DNA of 64,000 bases from an uncultured Ruminococcus sp. (GCA_902789345.1 CADANT010000016.1:1-64000), one strand, 5' to 3'; positions 26,995 to 35,977 are shown, counted from the first letter of the stretch. Program-made: numbers and translations. Notes: a model not told the origin generated them from the letters alone.

Positions 26995-28278
26995 ATGAGT
27001 AGTATAGTAAGAAAATCTATCGCAAATGGTGTTTCCTTTAACAGCGTAAATGAGGAGCGTTTTAAAACTGCCAAAATATCGGTTACAATGTTCGTTCCTC
27101 TTGAGAAATCAACTGCCGCAGGTTATGCACTGCTGCCGTCGCTCCTTGCTTACAGCTGTAAAAAATACCCTGACGCTATTAGTCTTAATCGTGTTTTAAG
27201 CAACTGCTACGGTGCCGGCATTGGCGCATATTGCAGAAAAATGGGCGAATGTTTGGCAATGACATTAACTATATCAGGCATTGACGACAGATATACTATG
27301 CAGGGCGAAAAAATCTCTCCGGAGCTTGTTGACCTGCTTTGCGAGGTTATTTTTAACCCGAAAATTGAAAACAAAGCTTTTGCTGAAGAAGATTTTAACC
27401 AATGTAAACGACAGCTTATTGAGGCTATTGACGCCGAATATAATGAAAAGCGTATTTATGCAATTTCACAGCTTACCTCTGCTATGTGTGAAAATGAAGC
27501 TTACGGAATTAAACGATACGGAAGCAGAGAAGACGTTGAATCTCTTACAGCCGCCGATATGTATGAATATTGGCAGAACGCACTGAAAAATTCCAGAGTT
27601 GAGGTTATGATGCTTGGCAGCAGTAACCCTGATATGGCACAAAAAATAATTACCGAAAGGTTTTCACAGCTTCAGCGCAATGTGCCTGAAATTAAAACAG
27701 AGATTATCAAAGATTCAACTGATGTTAAAAGCGTTACAGAAACCTCCGACATTGCTCAGGCAAAGCTTGTAATGGGCTTTAGAACTGCATCGGCAGAACC
27801 GGAGGACGATACGGTGCCTATGAGCCTTACAGTCGCAATATTGGGCGGAACGCCAAGCTCGAAATTCTTTTTGAATGTTCGTGAAAAGCTTAGCCTTTGC
27901 TACTACTGCGCCGCAAGATTTGACAAGCTTAAGGGCATTGTAATTGTAGACAGCGGTGTTGAAAAAGAAAATATTCAGCGTACTATTGAGGAAATTAAAA
28001 ATCAGTTAGCAGATATGCAAAAGGGAAATATAACTGATTTTGAAATTAGCTCTGCAAAGCTTGCACTTGTAAACAACCTAAAGAGTTCGCAGGATACGCT
28101 TTCAGGCACAGAGGCATGGTATATAGGTCAAATGCTTGACAGTAAGCTTTCTACTGTAGATGAGGTTGTTAACGCTTTAAACAGTGTTACAAAGGAAACC
28201 ATAGTTAAGCTTGCCAATACAATTAAGCTGGATACTATTTATTTATTACAGCCAAATAGCAGTAAGGAGGCAGAATAA
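26995..28278 (+). CDS. yfmF: M16-family peptidase-like protein, YfmF type
   Basis: Protein of 427 residues with the two-lobed M16 (insulinase/pitrilysin) fold pattern. The zinc motif HxxEH is absent: the corresponding region reads YALLPSLLAYSCKKYPD, so this is a non-catalytic partner. It overlaps the next M16 gene by one base (TAATG). In Bacillus-type bacteria the pair YfmF/YfmH is linked with EF-P modification; here the name rests on gene order and on the catalytic/non-catalytic pair. SD is AAAGGGAAAG. Confidence 0.85.
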   Translation: MSSIVRKSIANGVSFNSVNEERFKTAKISVTMFVPLEKSTAAGYALLPSLLAYSCKKYPDAISLNRVLSNCYGAGIGAYCRKMGECLAMTLTISGIDDRYTMQGEKISPELVDLLCEVIFNPKIENKAFAEEDFNQCKRQLIEAIDAEYNEKRIYAISQLTSAMCENEAYGIKRYGSREDVESLTAADMYEYWQNALKNSRVEVMMLGSSNPDMAQKIITERFSQLQRNVPEIKTEIIKDSTDVKSVTETSDIAQAKLVMGFRTASAEPEDDTVPMSLTVAILGGTPSSKFFLNVREKLSLCYYCAARFDKLKGIVIVDSGVEKENIQRTIEEIKNQLADMQKGNITDFEISSAKLALVNNLKSSQDTLSGTEAWYIGQMLDSKLSTVDEVVNALNSVTKETIVKLANTIKLDTIYLLQPNSSKEAE

Positions 28279-29555
28279 TGGAAAATATAGAGGAAATTCA
28301 GTGCAGTATTTCAGGCGACAAATATTATAAGATAAACCATAAAAGCGGTCTTACCATATATGTATATCCAAAGGAGGGCTTCTTGTCTACCTATGCGCTG
28401 TTTGGGGCAAAATACGGTTCAATTAATACCGCATTTGCTAAGGAGGACGGTCAGCAGGCTGTTGTTCCTGACGGCATTGCACATTACCTGGAGCACAAGC
28501 TTTTTGAATGTGAAGATGGTGACGCATTTGCAAAGTATGCAAAAACAGGTGCGTCTGCAAACGCGTACACCTCGTTTGATAAAACCTGCTACTTGTTCTC
28601 ATGCACAGATAATTTTGAAGAGTCACTGAAAATACTTCTTGATTTTGTTCAGGAACCTTATTTTACAGACGAAACTGTACAGAAAGAACAGGGAATTATA
28701 GGCCAGGAAATAAGAATGTATGACGACGACCCTAACTGGAGAGTGTCATTTAATCTTTTAGGTGCGTTATATAAAAATCATCCTGTAAAGATTGACATAG
28801 CCGGTACTGTAGAAACTATAGCAGAAATAACACCTCAGAAGCTATATGACTGTTATAACGGTTTTTATAATCTGCACAATATGGCTTTGACTATTGTGGG
28901 CGGCAAGGCAAAGCTTGATGTTGTTTTGCCTATATGTGACAAATATTTAAAAGAATCACCTGAGAAAAAGGTTGAAAGCACTTTCCCGGATGAACCTGCT
29001 GAAATCGCCAAAGATTATGTTGAGCAGAAGTTCCCTGTTTCAATTCCGCTGTTCCAGCTTGGCTTTAAGGAGCCGGTAAGCAAAGAACGCTTAACCGATA
29101 AGGAAATGGCTGAAAGTGAAATTTTACTTTATGCCATTGGTTCAGGCTCTTCACAAATGTATGAAAGCCTTGAAAAGCAGGGATTAATTAATAACACCTT
29201 TGAGTATGAACATTTTGAAGGTCCTTTTTACAGCAGTGTGCTTTTTGGCGGCGAGTCGAAGAACCCTAAAGCTGCGGCAAAGGTAATAAAGGATTATATA
29301 GAAAATCTAAAAGTAAGGGGCATTTCGGAAAAGGATTTTGAAATTGCGCAAAGGGCTGTGTACGGTGAAAACATAGCTGCCCTCAATAATAACGGTACGG
29401 TTGCGGGTATTCTTATGGATAACGATTTTGCCGGCAGAGAAATATTTGAGTATATTAAGTGTGTAAAGAACGCTACATTAGGGGATATAAACAGACGCTT
29501 GAATGAGCAGTTTGATATTTCCAAAGCAGCGCTTTCAGTAGTTTTGCCACTTTAA
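28278..29555 (+). CDS. yfmH: M16-family zinc metallopeptidase, YfmH type
   Basis: Protein of 425 residues with the inverted zinc motif HYLEH (about 73-77) and the downstream zinc-ligand Glu region (EQGIIGQEIRMYDDDP). The C-terminal half carries the second M16 lobe. It is the likely catalytic partner of the upstream protein, whose stop codon overlaps its start. Followed 22 bp later by lgt. The physiological substrate is not evident from sequence. Confidence 0.9.
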   Translation: MENIEEIQCSISGDKYYKINHKSGLTIYVYPKEGFLSTYALFGAKYGSINTAFAKEDGQQAVVPDGIAHYLEHKLFECEDGDAFAKYAKTGASANAYTSFDKTCYLFSCTDNFEESLKILLDFVQEPYFTDETVQKEQGIIGQEIRMYDDDPNWRVSFNLLGALYKNHPVKIDIAGTVETIAEITPQKLYDCYNGFYNLHNMALTIVGGKAKLDVVLPICDKYLKESPEKKVESTFPDEPAEIAKDYVEQKFPVSIPLFQLGFKEPVSKERLTDKEMAESEILLYAIGSGSSQMYESLEKQGLINNTFEYEHFEGPFYSSVLFGGESKNPKAAAKVIKDYIENLKVRGISEKDFEIAQRAVYGENIAALNNNGTVAGILMDNDFAGREIFEYIKCVKNATLGDINRRLNEQFDISKAALSVVLPL

Positions 29556-29577
29556 AATTTTAGGAGGTTATATTTTT

Positions 29578-30651
29578 ATGTATCATGTATCATTTCCGGG
29601 TTTGGGTATTAGCTTGGAAATTAACAATCAAATTCAAATTTTTGGCCTGTCAATATATTGGTATGGTATAATTATTGCCACAGGCTTAATTTTAGCTGTA
29701 ATATACGGCTGTGTAAATTCAAAGCGCCTAGGTATTTCAGCTGACAATTTGCTTAACTGCGTTATTGTTGGTGTTATTACCGGTATTATAGGTGCAAGGC
29801 TGTACTATGTTATATTTAACTGGGGTTATTACAGTGAACATCCCGATAAAATTCTTGCCATAAACGAGGGTGGACTTGCCATATACGGCGGAATAATTGG
29901 CGCCCTTATAGGCGGACTTATTGTTGCAAAAATATGCAAGATGAATATTCCTGCCCTGTTAGATGTAGCCGCAATAGGCTTTTTAATAGGACAGGGCATA
30001 GGCAGATGGGGCAACTTCTTTAACCAGGAGGCCTACGGTGAACCTACCGACTTACCTTGGGGTATGCTAAGTGAGGGTACAAATAACATTGCAGTACACC
30101 CTTGCTTCTTGTATGAATCAATATGGTGCTTACTGGGAGTTTTATTGCTTCACCTTTTCTCAAAATCAAAGTTAAGAAAATATCACGGACAAATGGCTCT
30201 TTTATACCTTGTATGGTATGGTGCAGAGCGTGCGGTGGTAGAGGGCTTGCGTACCGACAGCTTATATATTCCTAACACCGGAATAAGAGTTTCTCAGTTG
30301 CTGTCAATTATTATGGTAGTTGCAGGCGTTGCTTTATTGGTATATTTCTATATCAAAAAGCTTAATAACCTAACTGTTGCTGAACCTGTTGTTGATATAT
30401 CATATATAAAAAGCGACAGCAAGGACGAAAATAAATTAAAAAACAAATCTGAAGCTGATAAAAATTCAGAAAAAGAAGTTGAGGATATTTATTCTGACAG
30501 CACCCAAAAAGCGGAAAGTACCAAGAAAAATGACAGTGTTGATGACAGTATTGATAATGTGGATATTGGTATGTTGGACAATGATGCTGACAAAAGAAGT
30601 GAACAGGAAATTGATGATATTCTAAAAAATATTAAAAACATAAAAATGTAA
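29578..30651 (+). CDS. lgt: phosphatidylglycerol:prolipoprotein diacylglyceryl transferase
   Basis: Membrane enzyme that attaches diacylglycerol to the lipobox Cys, consistent with the lipoproteins in this window. About seven membrane segments. Signature motifs: RLYYVIFNW, the GGLAIYGG core, the Lgt signature GRWGNFFNQEAYG (about 141-153) and HPCFLYES. At 357 residues it is longer than usual because of an acidic, Lys/Asp/Ser-rich cytoplasmic tail (about 270-357) with no recognisable domain. SD is AGGAGG. folD starts 15 bp later. Confidence 0.95.
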   Translation: MYHVSFPGLGISLEINNQIQIFGLSIYWYGIIIATGLILAVIYGCVNSKRLGISADNLLNCVIVGVITGIIGARLYYVIFNWGYYSEHPDKILAINEGGLAIYGGIIGALIGGLIVAKICKMNIPALLDVAAIGFLIGQGIGRWGNFFNQEAYGEPTDLPWGMLSEGTNNIAVHPCFLYESIWCLLGVLLLHLFSKSKLRKYHGQMALLYLVWYGAERAVVEGLRTDSLYIPNTGIRVSQLLSIIMVVAGVALLVYFYIKKLNNLTVAEPVVDISYIKSDSKDENKLKNKSEADKNSEKEVEDIYSDSTQKAESTKKNDSVDDSIDNVDIGMLDNDADKRSEQEIDDILKNIKNIKM

Positions 30652-30666
30652 GGGGGAGTATAAGCT

Positions 30667-31524
30667 ATGGCAAAAATAATTGACGGTAAAACTGTATCTG
30701 CCAGTGTAAAGCAAAAGGTTGCAGATGAATGTGCGGAGCTTTTTAAGACAACAGGAAAAAAACCGGGCTTAGCAGTAATTATTGTTGGTGATGACCCTGC
30801 TTCAAAGGTGTATGTCAACAATAAGAAAAAGGCCTGTGAATTAGTAGGCTTTTTGTCAAAGGAATATGCTTTGCCAGCTCAAACCACACAGCAGGAACTT
30901 ATGGAGCTAGTTGAAAAGCTTAACAATGACGATGAAATTAACGGTATATTGTGTCAGCTTCCGCTACCAAAGCACCTTGATGAAAAAGCAGTAATAGAGG
31001 CTATAAGCCCAAAGAAAGATGTTGACGCTTTCCATGCTGTTAATGTTGGCAAAATAATGATTGGTGACTATGACTTTTTACCTTGTACCCCTGCAGGCGT
31101 AATGGAATTGCTTGCATACTACAACATTGACATTGAGGGTAAGGAATGTGTTGTTCTTGGCAGAAGTAATATTGTAGGCAAGCCTATGAGTATGCTTTTG
31201 TTACATAAAAACGGTACTGTTACAATTTGCCACAGCCGTACAAAGAATCTTGCCGAAGTGTGTAAAAGGGCAGACATATTGGTTGCGGCAGTAGGTATAG
31301 CAAAGTTTGTAACTGCCGATATGGTAAAGGAAAATGCTGTTGTAATTGATGTGGGTATAAACCGAATGGATAACGGTAAGCTGTGCGGCGATGTCGATTT
31401 TGAAAATGTTCAGAATGTTGCCTCATACATTACACCAGTTCCGGGCGGAGTAGGTCCTATGACCATTGCCACACTTATGAAAAATACTCTTACAGCCTTT
31501 AAAATTCAAAATAAACTTGCTTGA
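30667..31524 (+). CDS. folD: methylenetetrahydrofolate dehydrogenase/cyclohydrolase
   Basis: Bifunctional FolD of 285 residues supplying 10-formyl-THF, the one-carbon donor used by PurN and the AICAR formyltransferase of this window. Visible motifs: the catalytic YVNNKKKAC (Tyr and Lys), QLPLPKHL, the NAD(P) site [16 protein letters not shown], and the C-terminal [17 protein letters not shown] is GGGGGAG. Last gene of its operon. Confidence 0.97.
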   Translation: MAKIIDGKTVSASVKQKVADECAELFKTTGKKPGLAVIIVGDDPASKVYVNNKKKACELVGFLSKEYALPAQTTQQELMELVEKLNNDDEINGILCQLPLPKHLDEKAVIEAISPKKDVDAFHAVNVGKIMIGDYDFLPCTPAGVMELLAYYNIDIEGKECVVLGRSNIVGKPMSMLLLHKNGTVTICHSRTKNLAEVCKRADILVAAVGIAKFVTADMVKENAVVIDVGINRMDNGKLCGDVDFENVQNVASYITPVPGGVGPMTIATLMKNTLTAFKIQNKLA

Positions 31525-31567
31525 TTTTTGTTTTTTAATTTGGATTATTGGCAATCTAAAAAATTAT

Positions 31568-31612
31568 TTCGGCGGTCTTACTTTTCTTAAGCAGGGTCGC
31601 CGAATTTTTATT
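31568..31612 (+). terminator. terminator after folD
   Basis: TTCGGCG (31568-31574) pairs with CGCCGAA (31598-31604) across a larger loop and is followed by TTTTTATT. Confidence 0.75.
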
Positions 31613-31687
31613 ACAAAAGAAATAAAATTATTTCCCGGGTAATATTTTAGCAGTTATTTTAAATACTAGCTATAAGGGGCTGATTAG

Positions 31688-32629
31688 ATGAAAAAAATTA
31701 TTATTGAAATTGCCGCAACATTTGGTGTTGTAACATTCCTTTTGTTTTCAGGTGTAATGATTAAAAATAATGTATTGGCTGTAAATGTTTACAGAGTAAC
31801 GGGTACACAGCTGGAGGATACCGTTATCTGCTCGGGTAAAATTGAGTATACAGAAACCAACGATGTTTCACCTGCCGCCAACGGTATTGTACAGGAAGTA
31901 TTTGTGGAAAAGGGCGATACGGTAGAAAAGGGCGATAGATTATTTTCTATGATTGCCAATATTTCAGCTGAAAATGTTAAGGGAGCAGACACAGCCTCTT
32001 TAGTAAATGTTGTAAATAATAATTCTATGAATGTAGAGGCACCGGTATCTGGTACAGTGCTGTCTGTAGATATTAAAAGTGAAGATCCAATAGCAAGCGG
32101 AACAACGGTTATAACCATAGTAAACAGTGATAACCTTTGCGTAAATGTACCAATAAATGAAAATAAAATCTCTAAAATAAAAACAGGTCAGCCTGTTAAA
32201 ATAACCGGGACAGCCTTTGGCAACCATAGCTACAGTGGTAAGGTTAGCTCTATAGACAGTATTGCAAAACAGGTTGTAACAACCACAGGCAAAGAAACAG
32301 CTGTTGACGTAACGGTTAGCATTGAAAATCCCAACCAACTTATTAAACAGGGGTATACGGCAAAATGCACTATAACTACCAACACAAAAAATAACGGCAT
32401 AATAATTCCGTATGAAACAGTTGAAATGGACAGCGAAAACAGCGGCACAGTGTACACATTTAATAATGGAAAGGCCCAGAAGAAATCTGTAAAAATAGGT
32501 AATGAATATGAAAATGGTGTAGAAATAATATCCGGACTAAATAAAAATGATTTAGTAATTGAAGCACCTGAAAAAATCAATGACACCGGTTCTGTAAGAG
32601 TAAATAAGCTGTTGGAGATTAAAAAATGA
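31688..32629 (+). CDS. efflux periplasmic-adaptor-type (HlyD/MacA-like) protein
   Basis: Protein of 313 residues with an N-terminal membrane anchor (about 8-28), two halves of a biotinyl-lipoyl-like domain (VSPAANGIVQEVFVEKGDTVEKGD and, after about 60 residues, APVSGTVLSVDIK; listed here as separate parts), and beta-barrel and membrane-proximal domains (about 140-300). It should bridge an ABC permease to the outside in Gram-positive MacAB/Ytr-like exporters. The stop overlaps the permease start (ATGA). SD is AAGGGG. No ATPase gene is in this unit. Confidence 0.85.
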   Translation: MKKIIIEIAATFGVVTFLLFSGVMIKNNVLAVNVYRVTGTQLEDTVICSGKIEYTETNDVSPAANGIVQEVFVEKGDTVEKGDRLFSMIANISAENVKGADTASLVNVVNNNSMNVEAPVSGTVLSVDIKSEDPIASGTTVITIVNSDNLCVNVPINENKISKIKTGQPVKITGTAFGNHSYSGKVSSIDSIAKQVVTTTGKETAVDVTVSIENPNQLIKQGYTAKCTITTNTKNNGIIIPYETVEMDSENSGTVYTFNNGKAQKKSVKIGNEYENGVEIISGLNKNDLVIEAPEKINDTGSVRVNKLLEIKK

Positions 32630-33816
32630 TTGAAGAAATAATAATTTATCCTCTTAAAAATTTATTCCGTAAAAAAGGGCGAAGTCTTTTAACTGTTTTA
32701 GGTGTTGCTATTGGCGTTTGTTCTGTTATAATAATAAATAGTATTGGTTCTTACGGTACTTATGCCGTGAACAATGAGCTTGACAGTTTGGGAATGGGTG
32801 GACTTACTGTGGCGGCACAAACAAGCGATATCCCGCTAAGCGAGAGCGAGCTTGACGCTATAAAAAACATTGACGGCGTTAAGAGTGCCACACCTGTATA
32901 TATGGAAACTTCAAAAGCTGTGTCAGGCTTTGGAAAAAGCGAAAACGCCATAGTGTGGGGTATAGACAGCAATGCAAAAAATATTGTATCACTACAGCCT
33001 ATGTATGGACGAGAAATAAATAAGTCGGATATAAGAAATAACTCAAATATCTGTATGGTTGACCAGGCCTTTGCAAGACAAATGTACGGCAAGGACAATG
33101 TGGTAGGACATAATCTGACAGTTACACTGCAGGGCAATACCGAACAGCTTACTATAGTGGGAGTTATAAAAACAGGTAGCGGACTTTTACAGGCAGCTAT
33201 GGGCAGCTATATGCCGAATTTTATATATATTCCATACACAACTATGCAGTGCTTTACAGGGTTAAGCAATTATAATCAAATAATAACAAAAGCGTCTGAC
33301 GGTATTAGCTTAACATCATTAACCGACAAAATTGAAAGAAAGCTTTCTATAATTAATGGAACAGATAAAAGCAGCTATACAATAACCAATCTTGCACAAC
33401 AAAAAGAATCGCTTACAAAAATACTTTCAATAGTGACAACTATATTGTCTGCTGTTGGTGCGGTTTCACTAATAGTTGCAGGATTAAGTATAATGACTGT
33501 TATGCTTGTGTCAGTAGGCGAAAGAAAACGGGAAATAGGAATAAAAAAATCTATTGGAGCAGGTAAATTTGTAATAGTGCGTGAGTTCTTAAGCGAGGCC
33601 CTTATGCTTTCTGTTATTGGGTGTATATCGGGAATTGCAATAGCATATACGCTGGTTTTTGTTGCCGGTAAACTTATGAATGTAACAATTATAATTGACA
33701 CACTCACAATAGCAGTTACCTGTCTGTTCTCCATAGTTTCAGGAGTAGTTTTCGGCGTATATCCAGCGCTGAAAGCCGCAAAGTTAAGACCTGCCGAAAC
33801 ACTTAGGGCGTTATAG
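32626..33816 (+). CDS. MacB/FtsX-type ABC transporter permease
   Basis: Permease of 396 residues. N-terminal helix (about 18-40, starting KNLFRKKGRSLLTVLGVAIG), a MacB-PCD extracytoplasmic domain (about 45-245), then three C-terminal helices (about 270-295, 325-350, 355-380) ending in the typical YPALKAAKLRPAETLRAL. It forms a type VII-ABC mechanotransmission transporter with an adaptor, but the usual ATP-binding subunit is not encoded next to it or elsewhere in the window. It overlaps the adaptor gene by 4 nt. Confidence 0.9.
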   Translation: MIEEIIIYPLKNLFRKKGRSLLTVLGVAIGVCSVIIINSIGSYGTYAVNNELDSLGMGGLTVAAQTSDIPLSESELDAIKNIDGVKSATPVYMETSKAVSGFGKSENAIVWGIDSNAKNIVSLQPMYGREINKSDIRNNSNICMVDQAFARQMYGKDNVVGHNLTVTLQGNTEQLTIVGVIKTGSGLLQAAMGSYMPNFIYIPYTTMQCFTGLSNYNQIITKASDGISLTSLTDKIERKLSIINGTDKSSYTITNLAQQKESLTKILSIVTTILSAVGAVSLIVAGLSIMTVMLVSVGERKREIGIKKSIGAGKFVIVREFLSEALMLSVIGCISGIAIAYTLVFVAGKLMNVTIIIDTLTIAVTCLFSIVSGVVFGVYPALKAAKLRPAETLRAL

Positions 33817-33868
33817 TTATTTTCATTTATCATCATCAAATAATATTTAGCGGTAGGAGGGAGTAGTT

Positions 33869-34645
33869 GTGACCTTATGTAAACCTAACTTGCCTGAAAA
33901 CTCTGTCAAAGTGGTTGTTGCGTCCGGCGAATACAGTTATATAACTGACGAATTAAAAAAGCTAGGCATAGCAGTGGTTACAACAGCTCCACATATCCGG
34001 CTTCCTTATCCTGAACGATTCCATACGGATTTGCAGCTTTCACACTACTCTAAGGGTAAAATATTAGTCAGCAACAATATAACAATGGCGGAGGATAATA
34101 TTGTTAAAAAATTAACAATCGTTAGTGCGGATACCGGTGTAGACATTAATATCCAAAAGTCAACATCATTTTTGGGCAATAAATACCCACATAACATATG
34201 TTTTAACAATGTTGTTATGGACAATAAATTAATATGCAATGTTAAATTTACAGCTAAAGAAATTATAAAGGAATTTAGCAAGCCCGGTTGTAAAATTGTA
34301 AATACTAAACAGGGCTACTCTAAATGTTCCATAGCTGTTGTTAATAGTAATGCAGTGATAACATCTGACGAGGCAATATTTAAAGCCTGTAAAAAGAATG
34401 ACATGGATGTTTTAAAAATAACCCCGGGATTTATAAACCTTCCGTATTACAATTACGGATTTATAGGTGGCTGCTGTGCTAAACTTTCAAAGGATATTTT
34501 AGCGTTTACAGGAAATATAAAAAATCACCCTGACTACATATTGATAAAGTCATTTCTGCAAAACCACGGAGTACATATTTTAGAGCTAAGCAATAAACCA
34601 CTGTTGGATATAGGAAGTATTTTCCCGTTAACAGAATCACCATAG
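33869..34645 (+). CDS. DUF6873-like protein (GME-fold)
   Basis: Soluble protein of 258 residues starting with GTG 8 nt after SD AGGAGG. The pattern (VKVVVASGEYSYITDEL, then HADLQLSHY-like HTDLQLSHYSKG, and KQGYSKCSIAVV) resembles the DUF6873 family, predicted to have the guanidino-group-modifying enzyme fold. Conserved residues such as H51, D53 and the Cys-containing GYSKCS and GGCC stretches would be consistent with an enzyme, but the reaction is unknown. It is the last chromosomal gene before the left boundary of the prophage. Confidence 0.65.
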   Translation: MTLCKPNLPENSVKVVVASGEYSYITDELKKLGIAVVTTAPHIRLPYPERFHTDLQLSHYSKGKILVSNNITMAEDNIVKKLTIVSADTGVDINIQKSTSFLGNKYPHNICFNNVVMDNKLICNVKFTAKEIIKEFSKPGCKIVNTKQGYSKCSIAVVNSNAVITSDEAIFKACKKNDMDVLKITPGFINLPYYNYGFIGGCCAKLSKDILAFTGNIKNHPDYILIKSFLQNHGVHILELSNKPLLDIGSIFPLTESP

Positions 34646-34669
34646 CATTTTATCAGCTAATCGTTTTAA

Positions 34670-34695
34670 CCCCTACTCTAATTATACAAAATATT
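34670..34695 (+). repeat. left attachment repeat (attL, dif-like)
   Basis: 26 bp identical to 42247-42272, beginning CCCCTACTCTAA and ending ACAAAATATT. The inner TTATACAAAAT matches the XerD-arm of E. coli dif (TTATGTTAAAT) at 8 of 11 positions. The flanks differ beyond the 26 bp. Confidence 0.88.
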
Positions 34696-35205
34696 CACTT
34701 TTCTTTTTATCTACTTCTTCCACAGGGGAGTATTGAGCGCTTAAATTTAATAATGATTATTATTAATTGTTTATATTGTACAAACTTTTTGCAAAACAAA
34801 CTTTTTGCAAATGTTATTTTATTGTTATTATGCACAACTTATTTATTGATATTAACTAAAAATGTAATGCAAAGTTATGCAATAGTTATTGTATTGCTGT
34901 AATAATTATTTTAATATCAATATGTCAATTGCTATTTTATACAATTTTTTGTAGTTGTTTTATGCTGTTGTCATTTTAAACAAAATCATTTTGTCGGTTG
35001 TCTACCTCTTGCCGGCAGGGCAGAGTGTAGTTTTTTATGCGGAGTGGTTCAGCGGCGATACGCTGATAATGCTAGCCATTAGAGTTTTTGCTACGCAAAA
35101 ACTTACAGCAGAGGCACGCCAGCACTCGGGTTTATGTTTGCAGTAACTTCCCTGGGCGGACAGTTACTTTTTTCTACCGCAAAATTCAACCGTCCTAATA
35201 AAATA
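34696..35205. other. noncoding, structured left end of the prophage
   Basis: No convincing gene in about 500 bp. It holds tandem 16-bp copies of CAAACTTTTTGCAAA(A/T) (34781-34796, 34797-34812), an 11-bp inverted repeat ATTGATATTAA (34845-34855) / TTAATATCAAT (34911-34921) that encloses GCAATA/TATTGC (34879-34884, 34892-34897), ACAAAAT/ATTTTGT near 34980, CAGCG/CGCTG near 35052, AGTTTTTGC/GCAAAAACT near 35083, and AGTAACT/AGTTACT (35141-35169) followed by a T run. Such clusters in filamentous phages serve as packaging signal and complementary-strand origin; assignment here is by analogy. Confidence 0.55.
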
Positions 35206-35227
35206 ACCCCCGGAAATTTCCGGGGGT
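35206..35227. terminator. bidirectional terminator at the end of the repressor module
   Basis: An uninterrupted palindrome, ACCCCCGGAAA / TTTCCGGGGGT, is followed by GTTTTTATT on the plus strand and TATTTTATT on the minus strand. It lies a few bases after the stop of the minus-strand membrane-protein gene. Confidence 0.85.
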
Positions 35228-35231
35228 GTTT

Positions 35232-35558
35232 TTATTTATATTGCTGATGTTGTGGTGGCATTTGCTGATATTGTTGGTACTGCTGGTACTGTTGGTTTTG
35301 CGGTGTGTTTCGTTGTATGTTTTGGTATTTTATTTCATTTAGTGTTTCTTCTTGTTTGTCATAAATTGTTATAAGTTGCTTATTGCATATATGTTTTATG
35401 TACTGCCTTGTCCTGTCCCTTATGCCCCAATTCCATAGTTTAAATGCTACAAGTATTGCTATAAATATACAAATTGCAATGCCTGCAGGCGTTGTAAACA
35501 AAAAATATGTAAGTACATCTGATATATAATCTGCTGTTATTTTTGCTGCTGTATCCAT
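35232..35558 (-). CDS. phage single-pass membrane protein with Gln/Tyr-rich tail
   Basis: Protein of 108 residues: short N terminus, one membrane helix (about 24-44, AGIAICIFIAILVAF), a basic cytoplasmic stretch (KLWNWGIRDRTRQYIK), then a polar tail with tandem QQY units (about 88-107). It is encoded on the minus strand 15 bp after the repressor and probably shares its promoter, so it would be made in the lysogen. A role in superinfection exclusion or immunity is plausible from this position, but no family is recognised. Confidence 0.65.
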   Translation of the reverse strand: MDTAAKITADYISDVLTYFLFTTPAGIAICIFIAILVAFKLWNWGIRDRTRQYIKHICNKQLITIYDKQEETLNEIKYQNIQRNTPQNQQYQQYQQYQQMPPQHQQYK

Positions 35559-35573
35559 ATTTTAACCCTCGTT

Positions 35574-35912
35574 TCATTTTATTTTTATGTTGTTTATATT
35601 GTTGTTGCCTTGTTTTATGTTTATGTTGTTTTTGGTGTTCCAGCTATTTTTTGGGTTATTTGTTAGCCCTAAAAGATAATCTGTGCTTACATTGTAAAAT
35701 CTTGCAATATCTACTATTATATCTGCAGGTATTGTTGTTTCTGCTCTTTCATATCTTTGATACTGGGTTGTGTGTAAACCTAGTTTTTCTGCCACTTCTT
35801 TTTGTTTTAAATCACTATCCTCTCTTAAATCTCTAATTCTACTGTATATTCTTTGTTTACTTTTTATAATTATCTTCCTTTCTTTTGTATTTATAATTTT
35901 ATTTATTAACAC
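35574..35912 (-). CDS. XRE-family phage repressor
   Basis: HTH_XRE protein. The DNA-binding domain runs from IYSRIRDLRED through LKQKEVAEKLGLHTTQYQRYE and ends with NVSTDYLLGLT; a polar Asn-rich tail follows (NNINIKQGNNNINN). It probably binds the three AACAC-N6-GTGTT operators just upstream. The start is odd: ATG 35912 lies upstream of the expected transcription start and overlaps operator 1, with no SD. A good SD (AAAGGAAG) lies further in, followed only by ATA/ATT codons (35873-35865), so a rare start codon is possible. The first canonical ATG is reported here. Confidence 0.82.
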   Translation of the reverse strand: MLINKIINTKERKIIIKSKQRIYSRIRDLREDSDLKQKEVAEKLGLHTTQYQRYERAETTIPADIIVDIARFYNVSTDYLLGLTNNPKNSWNTKNNINIKQGNNNINNIKIK

Positions 35913-35977
35913 ATATTTGTGTTGACTACAACACGATTATGTGTTATTATTATTTCATAAAACACGATTATGTGTTT
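35903..35977. promoter_or_regulatory. divergent phage promoters with three repressor operators
   Basis: Three copies of a dyad: AACACATATTTGTGTT (35908-35923), AACACGATTATGTGTT (35930-35945) and the same again (35961-35976). Rightward promoter: TTGACT (35922-35927), 17 nt, TATTAT (35945-35950), with operator 2 in the spacer and operator 3 just past the start. Leftward promoter: TTGTAG (35931-35926), 17 nt, TAATAA (35908-35903), with operator 1 in the spacer. This is a compact lysogeny switch in which the repressor could shut both directions. Confidence 0.8.

Noticed and set aside
34955..35146. Open reading frame of 63 codons in the left end of the prophage
   Set aside because: No SD, low-complexity product, and overlap with several inverted repeats; the region reads better as noncoding structure.
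35235..35300. Short tandem repeats as a CRISPR array or microsatellite of interest
   Set aside because: They are QQY codon repeats within a gene frame; there are no spacers.
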